Shown: positions 17,880 to 26,501, counted from the stretch's first letter. The stretch: DNA of 64,000 nucleotides from Micromonospora inositola (GCF_900090285.1 NZ_LT607754.1:806001-870000); one strand, 5' to 3'. The notes: a model not told the origin generated them from the sequence alone. Numbers and translations: made by a program.

Positions 17880-18323
17880 ATGCGTGTATTTCGGTACGTA
17901 ATGGCGGCACTAGGGATCATCGCGCTGACGTGGCTGACGGGCTTGACCCCTGGCGACACCTTCGGCGTCACTGTAGACCATTGCTACGTGACGTACGATC
18001 GACAGGAAAACCAGGAAAGTCGGTGCGTCGGCTACTGGACCCGAGCGGGTCAAACGGTCACCTCGGGGCCAATCTCCGGGGTTGACGTCGGCACGGATTG
18101 GCAGGCGCTAACTACTGATCCCAACTCAGAATATGAGTGGGAAGTCCAGATTCCGAGCAAAGCAAAGCACCCGTTCGCGTTGGCTGATACGTCGCGCGCC
18201 TACGCACTTACTGGTCCTGCGTTGCTAGTCGTGGCTGTAGGCGCAGCGTGCGGCGCTGCGGCAGCGGCCCTGTTGCTTCTGCAACGTCTTCGAAGAGGAA
18301 CTGCTGCGCCGGCCGCTAATTGA
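17880..18323 (+). CDS. small membrane protein with extracytoplasmic domain
   Basis: A 147-residue protein: one N-terminal hydrophobic segment (residues 3-24), an extracytoplasmic stretch of about 80 residues with two cysteines (DHCYVTYDRQENQESRCVGYW), and a second transmembrane helix near residues 107-132 followed by a basic C-terminus (LQRLRRGTAAPAAN). No family recognised. It starts 89 bases after the protease stop on the same strand, so the two may be co-expressed and could work together on the cell surface, for example as a protease-associated factor; that is speculation. A strong terminator follows at 18396. Confidence 0.7.
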   Translation: MRVFRYVMAALGIIALTWLTGLTPGDTFGVTVDHCYVTYDRQENQESRCVGYWTRAGQTVTSGPISGVDVGTDWQALTTDPNSEYEWEVQIPSKAKHPFALADTSRAYALTGPALLVVAVGAACGAAAAALLLLQRLRRGTAAPAAN

Positions 18324-18395
18324 GCGCTTGCAGATGAGGACACAGGATCCGACCGGCGGGGCCGCTTCCCCCGTGGCGGCCTCTCTACGAGGACG

Positions 18396-18434
18396 CCCCC
18401 GCTCGCCCTGCGCACGAACCAGGGCGAGCGGGGG
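18396..18434 (+). terminator. strong intrinsic terminator of the element's cargo genes
   Basis: A perfect 15-bp stem (CCCCCGCTCGCCCTG at 18396-18410 and CAGGGCGAGCGGGGG at 18420-18434) with a 9-base loop, followed by TCGTTT. It lies 72 bases after the last cargo gene. Confidence 0.85.
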
Positions 18435-18572
18435 TCGTTTCCACGGCCTGGGGGCGGGGCCCCGGCAAAGTCGTGAGTGTGTCCGACTTGAGGGGGTTGG
18501 TGTAGAGAGGACAGGCCGGGCCGTGATCTGGCATGGATCTGGCACGTCGACCGCTTGGAGGGTGAAACGACG

Positions 18573-18613
18573 GACGCCCTGGCCTTCACCGTCTCGGTGT
18601 TGACCAGGGCGTC
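18573..18613. terminator. hairpin downstream of tRNA-Ala
   Basis: GACGCCCTGG (18573-18582) pairs with CCAGGGCGTC (18604-18613), followed by TTTT on the plus strand. It lies 20 bases beyond the 3' end of the minus-strand tRNA-Ala and resembles the hairpin beside the truncated tRNA copy at 13668. Confidence 0.65.
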
Positions 18614-18627
18614 TTTTCGCCTATTTC

Positions 18628-18674
18628 AAGGGTGGAGCCGAGGGGACTCGAACCCCTGACCCCCACACTGCCAG
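18628..18674 (-). repeat. attachment-site copy within intact tRNA-Ala (right end of element)
   Basis: Forty-seven bases identical to 13705-13751. This copy is part of the complete tRNA, so the element lies between 13752 and 18627 and replaced the tRNA 3' end with its own identical sequence on integration. Confidence 0.9.
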
Positions 18675-18705
18675 TGTGGTGCGCTACCAGCTGCGCCACG
18701 GCCCC
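18633..18705 (-). tRNA. tRNA-Ala(GGC)
   Basis: A 73-base gene on the minus strand. The acceptor stem GGGGCCG/CGGCTCC has one G-U pair and discriminator A73. The anticodon arm is CCACA-CTGGCAG-TGTGG, with anticodon GGC. The T arm contains GGTTCGAGTCCC. The D arm has AGCTGGTAGC. CCA is not encoded (ACCC follows). The gene serves as the integration site for the adjacent element. Confidence 0.97.
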
Positions 18706-18794
18706 TTGCTGTCGTCCCGGTCGCCCGGGCACGCAGAGAACTATACACACGCCGGTCGGCATGGTCATCTCGCGGGGGGTCCCCTGCCCAGGGC

Positions 18795-19391
18795 TCAGTT
18801 CAGGGCCACGTCCGGGGGGAAGTGGGCCACCGCCGCCATCATGCCGCCCTGCCGGCGCAGCACCATCGGCCAGAGGTCGTCCGGCCGGTCGACGAAGGCG
18901 TCGCCGGGCAGCGCGTCGAGGACGAACCAGGAACCCTCCTCGATCTCCCGCTCCAACTGCCCCGCTCCCCACCCGGAGTAGCCGGCGAAGACCCGGATGC
19001 CGCCGATGGCGTCCCGCAGCCGCTCCGGATCCACCGAGAGATCGATCGTGCCCACCGCGCCGGAGACCCGGTGGAAGCCCTTCACCGGCTTGATCGGATG
19101 CCGCATCCGGGCCAGGCAGATGGCCGACTCCGGCTGCACCGGGCCGCCCTCGAAGAGCACCGCGGGGTGGCGGGCTAGGTCGCTCCAGTCGCCCAGGACG
19201 TCGGCGACCGCCACTTCAGTGGCGCGGTTGAGCACCACGCCGAGGGCGCCGCCGGGCTCGTGGGCGACCAGCAGCACGACCGTACGGTCGAAGTTCGGGT
19301 CCTTCAGTGCCGGAGTCGCGACCAGCAGCCGTCCGGTCATCGACTCCATGGCCCGACCACCGATCGTCTGCCCCTCCTGCATGTCGGACAT
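18795..19391 (-). CDS. YqgE/AlgH family protein
   Basis: A 198-residue protein of the YqgE/AlgH family (DUF179). Diagnostic segments are GRLLVATPALKDPNFDRTVVLL, HEPGGALGVVLNRATEV, LFEGGPVQPESAICL and VFAGYSGWGAGQLEREIEEGSW. There is no signal peptide, so it is cytoplasmic. The family's biochemical role is unknown; AlgH was named as an alginate regulator in Pseudomonas. A second ATG three codons in is possible. It is transcribed divergently from mtnP. Confidence 0.93.
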   Translation of the reverse strand: MSDMQEGQTIGGRAMESMTGRLLVATPALKDPNFDRTVVLLVAHEPGGALGVVLNRATEVAVADVLGDWSDLARHPAVLFEGGPVQPESAICLARMRHPIKPVKGFHRVSGAVGTIDLSVDPERLRDAIGGIRVFAGYSGWGAGQLEREIEEGSWFVLDALPGDAFVDRPDDLWPMVLRRQGGMMAAVAHFPPDVALN

Positions 19392-19533
19392 TCGTCACCC
19401 GCGCGCCGGGACAGGGAACCCGATGCCGTGGACCATCCGCGCTGTCAACGCCATGCCTGGCACCATAGCCTGCGCCCGGCACGGTGGCTAAGGTCTGACG
19501 GGCGGGTGATCGAACATGACCGAGGGAGTTTCG

Positions 19534-20337
19534 ATGGGGCCGACGGCCGAGCTGGCGGTGATCGGTGGATCGGGGCTCTACGCCCTGCTCGACGGCGCCA
19601 CCGAACACGTGCTGGAGACGCCGTACGGGGCGCCGTCGGACCCGGTCACCCTCGCCGAGGTGGGCGGTCGCCGGGTGGCCTTCCTGCCCCGGCACGGACG
19701 CGACCACCGCTACCCGCCGCACCTGATCCCCTACCGGGCCAACCTCTGGGCGCTGCGGTCCCTCGGGGTACGCCAGGTGCTCGCCCCCTGCGCGGTCGGC
19801 GGACTGCGGCCGGAGCTGGGCCCGGGCACCTTCGTGGTGCCGGACCAGCTCATCGACCGGACCAGCGGGCGCACCCAGACCTACTACGACCGGGGGGCGG
19901 TGCACGTCTCGTTCGCCGACCCGTACTGCCCCGTCGGCCGCCGCACCCTGCTCGACGCGGCGGCGGGCCGGGCCGTCCCGGCGGTCGACGGGGGGACGGT
20001 GGTGGTGGTCGAGGGGCCGCGCTTCTCCACCCGGGCCGAGTCCCGCTGGTTCGCCGCGATCGGCGGGTCGGTGGTCAACATGACCGGCCACCCGGAGGCG
20101 GTGCTCGCCCGCGAGCTGGCCCTCTGCTACACCTCGATCGCGCTGGTCACCGACCTGGACGCGGGCGTGGAGAGCGGCGAGTCGGTCACCCAGGAGGAGG
20201 TGTTCCGGGTCTTCGCGGAGAACACCGACCGGCTGCGCGGGGTGCTGCTGGACGCGCTGGCCGCGCTGCCCGCGGAGCGGGACTGCCCCTGCGGCCATGC
20301 GCTGGACGGGATCAAGCTGCCGTTCCCGCTGCCCTGA
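19534..20337 (+). CDS. mtnP: S-methyl-5'-thioadenosine phosphorylase
   Basis: A 267-residue cytoplasmic enzyme that phosphorolyses 5'-methylthioadenosine to adenine and methylthioribose-1-phosphate, in methionine salvage. Family motifs are IGGSGLY at the start, FLPRHGRDHRYPPHLIPYRA (phosphate and substrate loop), VEGPRFSTRAESRWFAAIGG and VNMTGHPEAVLARELALCY. GAGGGAG stands just upstream of ATG 19534, which is preferred over the ATG six codons earlier. A TAAGGT about 30 bases upstream may be a -10 element. Related purine phosphorylases are possible alternatives, but the His-rich loop favours MTAP. Confidence 0.92.
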   Translation: MGPTAELAVIGGSGLYALLDGATEHVLETPYGAPSDPVTLAEVGGRRVAFLPRHGRDHRYPPHLIPYRANLWALRSLGVRQVLAPCAVGGLRPELGPGTFVVPDQLIDRTSGRTQTYYDRGAVHVSFADPYCPVGRRTLLDAAAGRAVPAVDGGTVVVVEGPRFSTRAESRWFAAIGGSVVNMTGHPEAVLARELALCYTSIALVTDLDAGVESGESVTQEEVFRVFAENTDRLRGVLLDALAALPAERDCPCGHALDGIKLPFPLP

Positions 20338-20455
20338 CCGTCCGTGAGACACGGGAAGCGCCCGCCCTGGCTGCTACGCCCCGATAGATTCGGCTGGTCG
20401 GGGACTGATCATCGAGCCGTCTCCGGCGCAGCGCGACAGACGGAGGCAGCCGGCG

Positions 20456-22051
20456 ATGGCAACGGTGCGCGACACGACGTACAACCTGCTGCGCGACCTG
20501 GGCCTGACCACCGTCTTCGGCAACCCCGGTTCCACCGAGGAACCCTTCCTGCGGAACTTCCCGGCCGACTTCCAGTACGTGCACGCGCTGCAGGAGGCAG
20601 CGGCCGTGGGAATGGCCGACGGGTACGCCCAGGCAACCGGGAAGCCCGCGCATGTGAACCTGCACACCGCCCCGGGCACCGGCAACGGCATGGGCAACCT
20701 GGTCACCGCCTGGCACAACAAGACCCCGCTGATCGTCACCGCCGGGCAGCAGAACCGGGAGATGCTGCTGATCGAACCCCGGCTGGCCAGCCGCCAGGCG
20801 GTGGAGCTGGCCCAGCCGTACGTGAAGTGGAGCCACGAGCCGGTCCGGGCGCAGGACATCCCGGCGGCGCTGATGCGGGCGTACGCGACGGCGGTGCAGC
20901 CCCCGACCGGGCCGGTCTACCTCTCCCTGCCGATGGACGACTGGGACCGGCCGGCCGGCCGGCCGCCGCAGGTGCGCGGCGTGGCCACCCGGTACGCGCC
21001 GGACCCGGTGCGGCTGCGCGACTTCGCCGCCGTGCTGGCGGCCAGCCGCTCCCCGGTGCTGGTGCTCGGCGCGGCGGTGGACCGGGCCGACGCCTGGCCG
21101 GCGGCGGTCGCCCTGGCCGAGCGGCTGGCCGCGCCGGTCTGGTCCTCCCCGGCGCCGGAGCGGGCCGTCTTCCCCGAGGACCATCCGCACTTCCGGGGCG
21201 TGCTGCCGTTCGCCATCGAGCCGCTGGCGGAGGCGCTGCGCGGGCACGACACGGTGCTGGTGGTCGGCGCGCCGGTGTTCCGCTACTACCCGCACGTGCC
21301 GGGCGACTACCTGCCGGCCGAGGCGCGGCTGCTGCACGTCACCGACGACCCCGACGAGTCGGCCCGGGCCCCGGTCGGGGAGAGCCTGCTCGGCGACGCC
21401 GGGCTGGCCCTGACGGGCCTGCTGGACCTGCTGCCGGCGACGGACCGTCCCGCCCCGACCGCCCGCCCCGAGCCGGAGCCGCCGGCGGAGTCGAGCCCGC
21501 CGAGCGCGGACGCCCTCTTCGCCGCGCTGGCCAGGCGCTGGCCGACCGACGGGGTGCTGGTGCAGGAGTCCCCGTCCAACCTGTCCGCGCTGCGCCGCCG
21601 GCTGCGGGTCAGCCGACCCGGGTCGTACTTCACGATGGCCAGCGGGGGGTTGGGATTCGGGCTGCCGGCGGCGGTGGGGATCGCCCTGGCGGAGCGGGAC
21701 ACCGGGCGCGGCCGGCCGGTGGTGGCGGTGATCGGCGACGGGTCGTTCCACTACTCGGTGCAGGCGCTCTGGACCGCCGCCCGGCTGCGGCTGCCGCTGC
21801 CCGTCGTGGTCCCGGTCAACCACCAGTACGCGATCCTCAAGGCGTTCGCCGAGTTCAAGCACACGCCCGGGGTGCCCGCGCTGGACCTGCCCGGGCTGGA
21901 CGTGATCGCGGTGGCGCACGGTTACGGCTGCGCCGCCGAGGTGGTGGACCCGCTCGACCGGCTCGGCGACGCCCTGGGCACGGCCCTCGCCGCCGACCGG
22001 CCGACGGTGCTGCCGGTGCCGATCAGCACCGAGGTGCCGCGCATCCTGTAG
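20456..22051 (+). CDS. mdlC: benzoylformate decarboxylase-like ThDP enzyme
   Basis: A 531-residue thiamine-diphosphate enzyme closely following benzoylformate decarboxylase in length and layout. Ser26 (NPGSTEEPF), Glu47 (ALQEAAAVG) and His70 (NLHTAPGTGNG) stand at exactly the positions of the Pseudomonas putida active-site residues. The C-terminal cofactor motif is IGDGSFHYSVQALW with Asn 28 residues after the first Gly. However, the place of the second catalytic His of the Pseudomonas enzyme (RYHQYDPG) reads RYYPHVPG here, so His is absent at that position and present two residues on. GGAGG lies nine bases before the ATG. The true 2-oxo-acid substrate is uncertain. Confidence 0.85.
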   Translation: MATVRDTTYNLLRDLGLTTVFGNPGSTEEPFLRNFPADFQYVHALQEAAAVGMADGYAQATGKPAHVNLHTAPGTGNGMGNLVTAWHNKTPLIVTAGQQNREMLLIEPRLASRQAVELAQPYVKWSHEPVRAQDIPAALMRAYATAVQPPTGPVYLSLPMDDWDRPAGRPPQVRGVATRYAPDPVRLRDFAAVLAASRSPVLVLGAAVDRADAWPAAVALAERLAAPVWSSPAPERAVFPEDHPHFRGVLPFAIEPLAEALRGHDTVLVVGAPVFRYYPHVPGDYLPAEARLLHVTDDPDESARAPVGESLLGDAGLALTGLLDLLPATDRPAPTARPEPEPPAESSPPSADALFAALARRWPTDGVLVQESPSNLSALRRRLRVSRPGSYFTMASGGLGFGLPAAVGIALAERDTGRGRPVVAVIGDGSFHYSVQALWTAARLRLPLPVVVPVNHQYAILKAFAEFKHTPGVPALDLPGLDVIAVAHGYGCAAEVVDPLDRLGDALGTALAADRPTVLPVPISTEVPRIL

Positions 22052-22084
22052 CCGTCACCAGCCGGCGGGTCGGTCGGGCGCGGC

Positions 22085-23065
22085 TCAGCGCTGGCCGACC
22101 ACCAGCGGCGCGCCGGTGAGCACGTCGAGCACCGGTCGGACACCCAGCGAGGCCCGCAGCGTGACGGTGACCGGGTGGATGATCAGCTGGTCGGTGCAGG
22201 CGCCGGTCGAGCGGGTCACGCCCCCGCCGACCACCACCACGTCGTCGCGCTCCAGCACCAGCGGCGTGATGCCGGTGTCGCAGGCGCCGACGCCGAGCCG
22301 GTAGGTCAACCGCGCGCCCTCGGCCGGCGCCGCGAGGTCCTGCGTGCCGACCACGCCGTCGGGCGCCGGCCGGGTCGGCGCCACCCCCTCCGGTACGGCG
22401 GTGACCGCGCTCGGCGCGACGGCGAGCCGGGCCACCGGGGCCTTCAGCTCCGCCACGGTGAACAGCCAGGCCGGCACGTCGGCGACTCCCCGGCTGGTCC
22501 GTACGGGGGCGGCGCCCAGCCGCACGGCCGTCACGGTCAGCGGAATGCAGGCGCCCTGGTCGGCGGGGCTGCTGCTCACCCAGCCGTCCGGCCCGGGTTC
22601 GATGGTCGGGCCGTCCTTGGGCCGCCCGGGCCGCCCCGGTTCCTTCGGCCGGCCGGCGCAGGCCGGTGGATCGCCCTGGTCCAGCTGGGCGTACGCCTCG
22701 GCGGCACTGACCAGCGGCACCGGCAGGGTCCCGTCCGGGAACCGGACGGTGCCGTCGCCCGGCTTCGCGGTGGGCAGCTCGACCTGGTCGCGGTACCAAC
22801 CCGCCCGGAACGCCGCCTCGGTGTCGGGGCCGAAGCCGGGGTCGCCGGTCAGCACCGTGGCGTCCTGCAGCGGGATGTACCCGCTACGCCAGGCCGGGCC
22901 GGGGCGCCAGGCCTCGGCCACCTCGACGGCCCGCTGGCCGAACGCCTCCCAACGGTGGTCGGGACTGCCGGCGGACGGCCCACCGGCGGCCGGGCCGGAG
23001 CCGGCCGGGGCGCAGCCGGCGGCGACCATGAGGGGCAGCCCCAGCAGGGCGATCACGCGACGCAT
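22085..23065 (-). CDS. putative lipoprotein of unknown function
   Basis: A 326-residue exported protein. A lipoprotein signal (MRRVIALLGLPLMVAAGC) places the lipidated Cys near residue 18. A low-complexity Ala/Gly/Pro/Ser stretch follows, then a globular part with Trp-rich DHRWEAFGQRAVEVAEAWRPG and pairs of cysteines (PPACAGRP, QGACIPLTV, GACDTG, GACTDQ) that could form disulfides outside the membrane. No family recognised. It is convergent with mdlC, 33 bases apart, and begins 118 bases after the stop of the hemerythrin-like gene upstream. Confidence 0.75.
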   Translation of the reverse strand: MRRVIALLGLPLMVAAGCAPAGSGPAAGGPSAGSPDHRWEAFGQRAVEVAEAWRPGPAWRSGYIPLQDATVLTGDPGFGPDTEAAFRAGWYRDQVELPTAKPGDGTVRFPDGTLPVPLVSAAEAYAQLDQGDPPACAGRPKEPGRPGRPKDGPTIEPGPDGWVSSSPADQGACIPLTVTAVRLGAAPVRTSRGVADVPAWLFTVAELKAPVARLAVAPSAVTAVPEGVAPTRPAPDGVVGTQDLAAPAEGARLTYRLGVGACDTGITPLVLERDDVVVVGGGVTRSTGACTDQLIIHPVTVTLRASLGVRPVLDVLTGAPLVVGQR

Positions 23066-23183
23066 GCCCCTTGGACGCCGCGCCCGCCCCACCGGTTCCC
23101 GCTCGCACCCCGGGTTCGGCGGGTTCGACGGGCTCGGTGCAGCAGCACGCGGGCCGGGACGAGGCGCAGCGACCAACCAGCGC

Positions 23184-23654
23184 TCAGGTCTCCCCGCCCA
23201 GGTCTGCCTGGTACGCCTCCCAGAGCAGGTCGGCGCCGCGCTGCCGGTGCCGGTGCAGCGCGCGTAGCAGCTGCCCCGCCCGCCCGCACAGCTCCTCGTC
23301 CGGTACCCCGGGCCGCTCGGCGACGTGCTGGAGGGCGGCGATCGCCGTGGCGATGGCGGCGTGCTCCCGGGTGAGCAGCCGGACCCCCCGGTCCAGGCGC
23401 GGGGCGTGATGCAGCACCTCCGCGTAGAGGCCCGTGGGTCCCTCGGTGAGCCGGACGTGCTCGGCGAAGTCCTGCCGGACCGGACCGAGGCGGGTGATCA
23501 GCCGCTCGCGCCAGCGGGGTTCTCCCGGTGGCGCGGCGAGCGCCCGCGCGAGAGCGCGCACGTCGCCGAGGAGAGTGGGCCGGTGCTGGCGCGCGACGGG
23601 CGGGCGGACCGCCGCGACTACGGTCGACGGCGGCTGGATCGGACCGGTGACCAT
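23184..23654 (-). CDS. hemerythrin-like helical protein
   Basis: A 156-residue soluble helical protein. FAEHVRLTEGPTGLYAEVLHH, RLLTREHAAIATAIAAL and ALHRHRQRGADLLWEAY place His and Glu residues at spacings like a hemerythrin/HHE four-helix bundle, although not all iron ligands are obvious. GGGAGG lies just before ATG 23654, which is therefore preferred over the ATG five codons upstream. It is not closely similar in sequence to the other hemerythrin-like gene of this window at 5413. Confidence 0.7.
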   Translation of the reverse strand: MVTGPIQPPSTVVAAVRPPVARQHRPTLLGDVRALARALAAPPGEPRWRERLITRLGPVRQDFAEHVRLTEGPTGLYAEVLHHAPRLDRGVRLLTREHAAIATAIAALQHVAERPGVPDEELCGRAGQLLRALHRHRQRGADLLWEAYQADLGGET

Positions 23655-23772
23655 GGGCACCTCCCGCACTGCTGCGCTACCGCGTACAGCGATGGTGGAC
23701 CCGCCTGACCGCCCTGTCCAGGGCCGGGGAAAGCCTCATCTGCCCCATCCGCCCCAGCAGCCCCAGCAGTGC

Positions 23773-24432
23773 TCACCGGCCCAGCGGATTGCCCGCCATG
23801 GTGCGGAGCTGGCCGGCGAGGACGTGCGCGTCGGCGTCCCGGCCGTCGGTCGGACGCCCCGCCGTGATGGCGTCGGCGAGCGCCCGCAGCTCGTACGGTG
23901 GGAGCGTGGCCAAGCCCATGCCCTGCAACGGGACGGTGACCCTGCGGCCGGTCCCCCGGTCGCGAGCGACCACCGTCGGTACGCGGACCACCGCCTCCTC
24001 CCCGGCCCGGTAGCCGACGGCCCCGGCGGTGACCTCGGCGGTGGCCAGGTCGACGGTGCGGGTGCCCAGCGCGCCGCGGACCGAGGCCCGGGTCCCGTCC
24101 AGCCAGGCGGCGGTGCGCAGCACCCGCAGCACGAGGTAGAGCCCGAGCAGCACGAACGGGATGCCGCAGAGGCCGATGAACCGGCCGGGCCCCGGAGCTT
24201 CGGTGCTGCCGGACAGGTCCGGCGGGAGCATGCCGGGCGGCAGGTCCCGCACCTCGTCGTACGACGGGACCGGGTCGCCGAAGCCGGTCAGCCGGCGCAG
24301 GAGGTTGTCGGCGAGCAGCGGCAACAGCACGAAGACCGCCCCGAAGGCGCCGAAGAGCACGCCCACCACCGCCGTGAAGGCGCGTTGGCCGGGCGACGCA
24401 CCCACCGACAGGCGGACCTTCTCGTTCGTCAC
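23773..24432 (-). CDS. membrane protein of unknown function
   Basis: A 219-residue protein with two hydrophobic segments (residues 18-44 and about 86-108) separated by an Asp/Pro-rich loop of about 40 residues, then a soluble C-terminal domain with beta-strand character (TRTVDLATAEVTAGAVGYRAG, then EEAVVRVPTVVARDRGTGRR) ending in a helical DAHVLAGQLRTMAGNP. It resembles actinobacterial membrane proteins with a PH-like tail but I cannot assign a family. The start is GTG 24432. It lies downstream of the tmRNA terminator. Confidence 0.7.
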   Translation of the reverse strand: MTNEKVRLSVGASPGQRAFTAVVGVLFGAFGAVFVLLPLLADNLLRRLTGFGDPVPSYDEVRDLPPGMLPPDLSGSTEAPGPGRFIGLCGIPFVLLGLYLVLRVLRTAAWLDGTRASVRGALGTRTVDLATAEVTAGAVGYRAGEEAVVRVPTVVARDRGTGRRVTVPLQGMGLATLPPYELRALADAITAGRPTDGRDADAHVLAGQLRTMAGNPLGR

Positions 24433-24490
24433 AGGTCGCAGCCTAGGGCGCACAGCCAACATGCGCCCCGACCGGGGATGGAGACGACCG

Positions 24491-24520
24491 TGCGCCCCGG
24501 TCCAGGTCGACCGGGGCGCA
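24491..24520 (-). terminator. intrinsic terminator of tmRNA
   Basis: TGCGCCCCGGTC (24491-24502) and GACCGGGGCGCA (24509-24520) form a perfect 12-bp stem with a 6-base loop, 10 bases beyond the 3' end of the minus-strand tmRNA. Confidence 0.85.
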
Positions 24521-24529
24521 CAGTTCAGG

Positions 24530-24905
24530 TGGTGGAGGTGCCGGGAATCGAACCCGGGTCCTTCGCCGGTTTGTCAGGGCTTCTCCGAGCGCAGCTCGCT
24601 GTGCCTCTACTCGGCCCCACCGCTCACGCGAGCAAGTTGGTGTGACGGGCCCAGTCGCTGATTGATCTCGCCGCACGGACCCCGCGACCGGGTCCGGTTG
24701 GCCAGCCTTCTAGCTGATGCCGGCCATCTGGGTCGAAGGCGCTCCCAGGCCGACAGACTCACTACTCGCCTCAGGCGGCGAGAGCGAAGTCAGCGCGATT
24801 GTTCTTGGCGCTTATTGGTTTCCGACGAACGATTCTCGAGACGACGTCGGCTTCCTCGGCTCGCTTCCCCTGCCGCAACGTACGAAGTCGAAACCAGTCA
24901 CCCCC
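24530..24905 (-). ncRNA. ssrA: transfer-messenger RNA (tmRNA)
   Basis: A 376-base RNA including an encoded CCA. The 5' end GGGGGTG pairs with the 3' CACCTCC to make the tRNA-like acceptor stem. The 5' domain has the typical GGTTTCGACTTCGTACG, and the 3' T arm contains GGGTTCGATTCCC. The resume frame at 24774-24809 encodes AKNNRADFALAA followed by TGA, a normal proteolysis tag ending in ALAA. It rescues stalled ribosomes together with SmpB, whose gene lies 105 bases upstream. Confidence 0.97.
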
Positions 24906-25010
24906 TCGACGGGCCACCTTCGTGGTGGCACTGACAAGCCTAACGCCTGCCGCAACGGGTTTCATCCCGAGCCCCGGGCCGGGCGCGCCGACCGGGACAA
25001 AGCGAACAAA

Positions 25011-25490
25011 TCAGTCGTCCATGCCCTTGCCGCGCCGGCCGGCCACCCGGGCGATCTCCCGGTCCGCGTCCCGCTTGGCGAGGTCCTGCCGCTTGTCGTA
25101 CGACTTCTTACCCTTGGCCAGGGCGATCTCCACCTTCGCCCAGCCGTCGGAGAAGTAGACCTGCAGCGGCACCATGGTGAGGCCGCCCTCGCGGGTCTTG
25201 CCGATCAGCCGGTCGATCTCCAGCCGGTTGAGCAGCAGCTTGCGGGTACGCCGGGGCTCGTGGTTGGTCCAGGTGCCCTGGGTGTACTCCGGGATGTGCA
25301 TGCCGTGCAGGTAGAGCTCGCCGTCGCGCTCCTGGGCGAACGCGTCGACCAGCGATGCCCGGCCGGCCCGCAGCGACTTGACCTCGGTGCCGGTCAGCGT
25401 CATGCCCGCCTCGTACGTGTCGAGGATGGCATAGTCGTGCCGCGCCTTCTTGTTGGAGGCGACCACCTTGCGACCCTTTTCCCGTGGCAT
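25011..25490 (-). CDS. smpB: SsrA-binding protein SmpB
   Basis: A 159-residue tmRNA-binding protein. Core motifs are [58 protein letters not shown] and [32 protein letters not shown], with the basic C-terminal tail that enters the mRNA channel. ATG 25490 is preferred over an ATG three codons earlier because of the usual family start. It sits between ftsX and ssrA, a conserved actinobacterial arrangement. Confidence 0.97.
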   Translation of the reverse strand: MPREKGRKVVASNKKARHDYAILDTYEAGMTLTGTEVKSLRAGRASLVDAFAQERDGELYLHGMHIPEYTQGTWTNHEPRRTRKLLLNRLEIDRLIGKTREGGLTMVPLQVYFSDGWAKVEIALAKGKKSYDKRQDLAKRDADREIARVAGRRGKGMDD

Positions 25491-25563
25491 CGGCGCCACC
25501 CCCTTCCGAATGACCCACGACCGGTGACCGGCCGCGGGGCGGAGATCATGCTACCCGAATGAC

Positions 25564-25607
25564 AAGGGCCCTCCCGCGCCGTTTATTCCTGGCGCGGAAG
25601 GGCCCTT
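25564..25607 (-). terminator. terminator after ftsX
   Basis: AAGGGCCCTCCCGCGCC (25564-25580) and GGCGCGGAAGGGCCCTT (25591-25607) form a long stem with one internal mismatch. It lies between the ftsX stop and the smpB start, so the ftsE-ftsX transcript probably ends here. Confidence 0.75.
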
Positions 25608-25625
25608 TCCAGAGCCGTGGGGTGA

Positions 25626-26501
25626 CTAGACCCGCAGGTAGAAGCGGAGCGTGATCCAGCCGGTGACCGCGCTGAACAGGGCGCCGACGCCGGCCATGAT
25701 CGGGAACATCAGCAAGAGGTCGCCCCAGGAGACCGGCGTGATCAGGCCCTCCAGGGCGGCCAGCGAGCCGCCGCCGCCGAAGTACTTCCCGGCCACCAGG
25801 AACGTCAGGGCGAGGATCGAGCCGATCAGACCGGCGACCACCGCCTCCAGCACGAACGGCGCCTGGATGAACCAGTTGGAGGCACCGACCAGCTTCATGA
25901 CCGCGACCTCACGCCGCTTGCTGTACGCGGCGACCTGGATGGTGTTCGCCACCAGGAGCAGCGCGGCGGCGGCCATGAACACCGCGATGACCAGCGCGAA
26001 GGTCTGGATGCCGGTGAGGACGCCGAAGACCTTGTCGAGCAGCTTGCTCTGGTCGACGATCTCGTCGACCCCCTCGGTGTCCTTGTACTGGTCGTAGATG
26101 TTCTTGTACTGCTCGGGGTTGACCAGCTTGAGCCGGAACGACTCGGGCAGCTGCTCCGGCTTGACCGCGTTCACCAGGTCCGGAGCGTCCTGGTACATCT
26201 CCTGGAAGCGCTTGTACGCCTCGTCCTTGTTGACGTACGTGACCTCCTTCACCAGGGGGTCGCTCTTCAGCTTGGCGTCCAGATCGGTGCGCTGCTGCTC
26301 GTTGACGTCGGTCTTCAGGAAGATCGAGACCTCGACGTTCTCGTAGTAGAGGTCCTTCATGTCGCCGACCTTCTGGAACAGCAGGCCGGCGCCACCCAGC
26401 ATGAACAGCGACACCGCCATGGTGATGATCATGGCGATGGTCATGGTGACGTTGCGCCACAGTCCGACCAGGACCTCGGACAGGACGTATTTCATCCGCA
26501 T
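25626..26501 (-). CDS. ftsX: cell-division ABC transporter permease FtsX
   Basis: A 291-residue membrane protein with four transmembrane helices: residues about 18-45, then after a large extracytoplasmic domain of about 120 residues, around 168-195, 218-243 and 262-285. The first loop contains SIFLKTDVNEQQRTDLDAKL, as in actinobacterial FtsX, which activates peptidoglycan hydrolases outside the membrane. GGAGG lies eight bases before ATG 26501; an ATG two codons on is an alternative. The ATPase gene ftsE is 70 bases upstream. Confidence 0.96.
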   Translation of the reverse strand: MRMKYVLSEVLVGLWRNVTMTIAMIITMAVSLFMLGGAGLLFQKVGDMKDLYYENVEVSIFLKTDVNEQQRTDLDAKLKSDPLVKEVTYVNKDEAYKRFQEMYQDAPDLVNAVKPEQLPESFRLKLVNPEQYKNIYDQYKDTEGVDEIVDQSKLLDKVFGVLTGIQTFALVIAVFMAAAALLLVANTIQVAAYSKRREVAVMKLVGASNWFIQAPFVLEAVVAGLIGSILALTFLVAGKYFGGGGSLAALEGLITPVSWGDLLLMFPIMAGVGALFSAVTGWITLRFYLRV

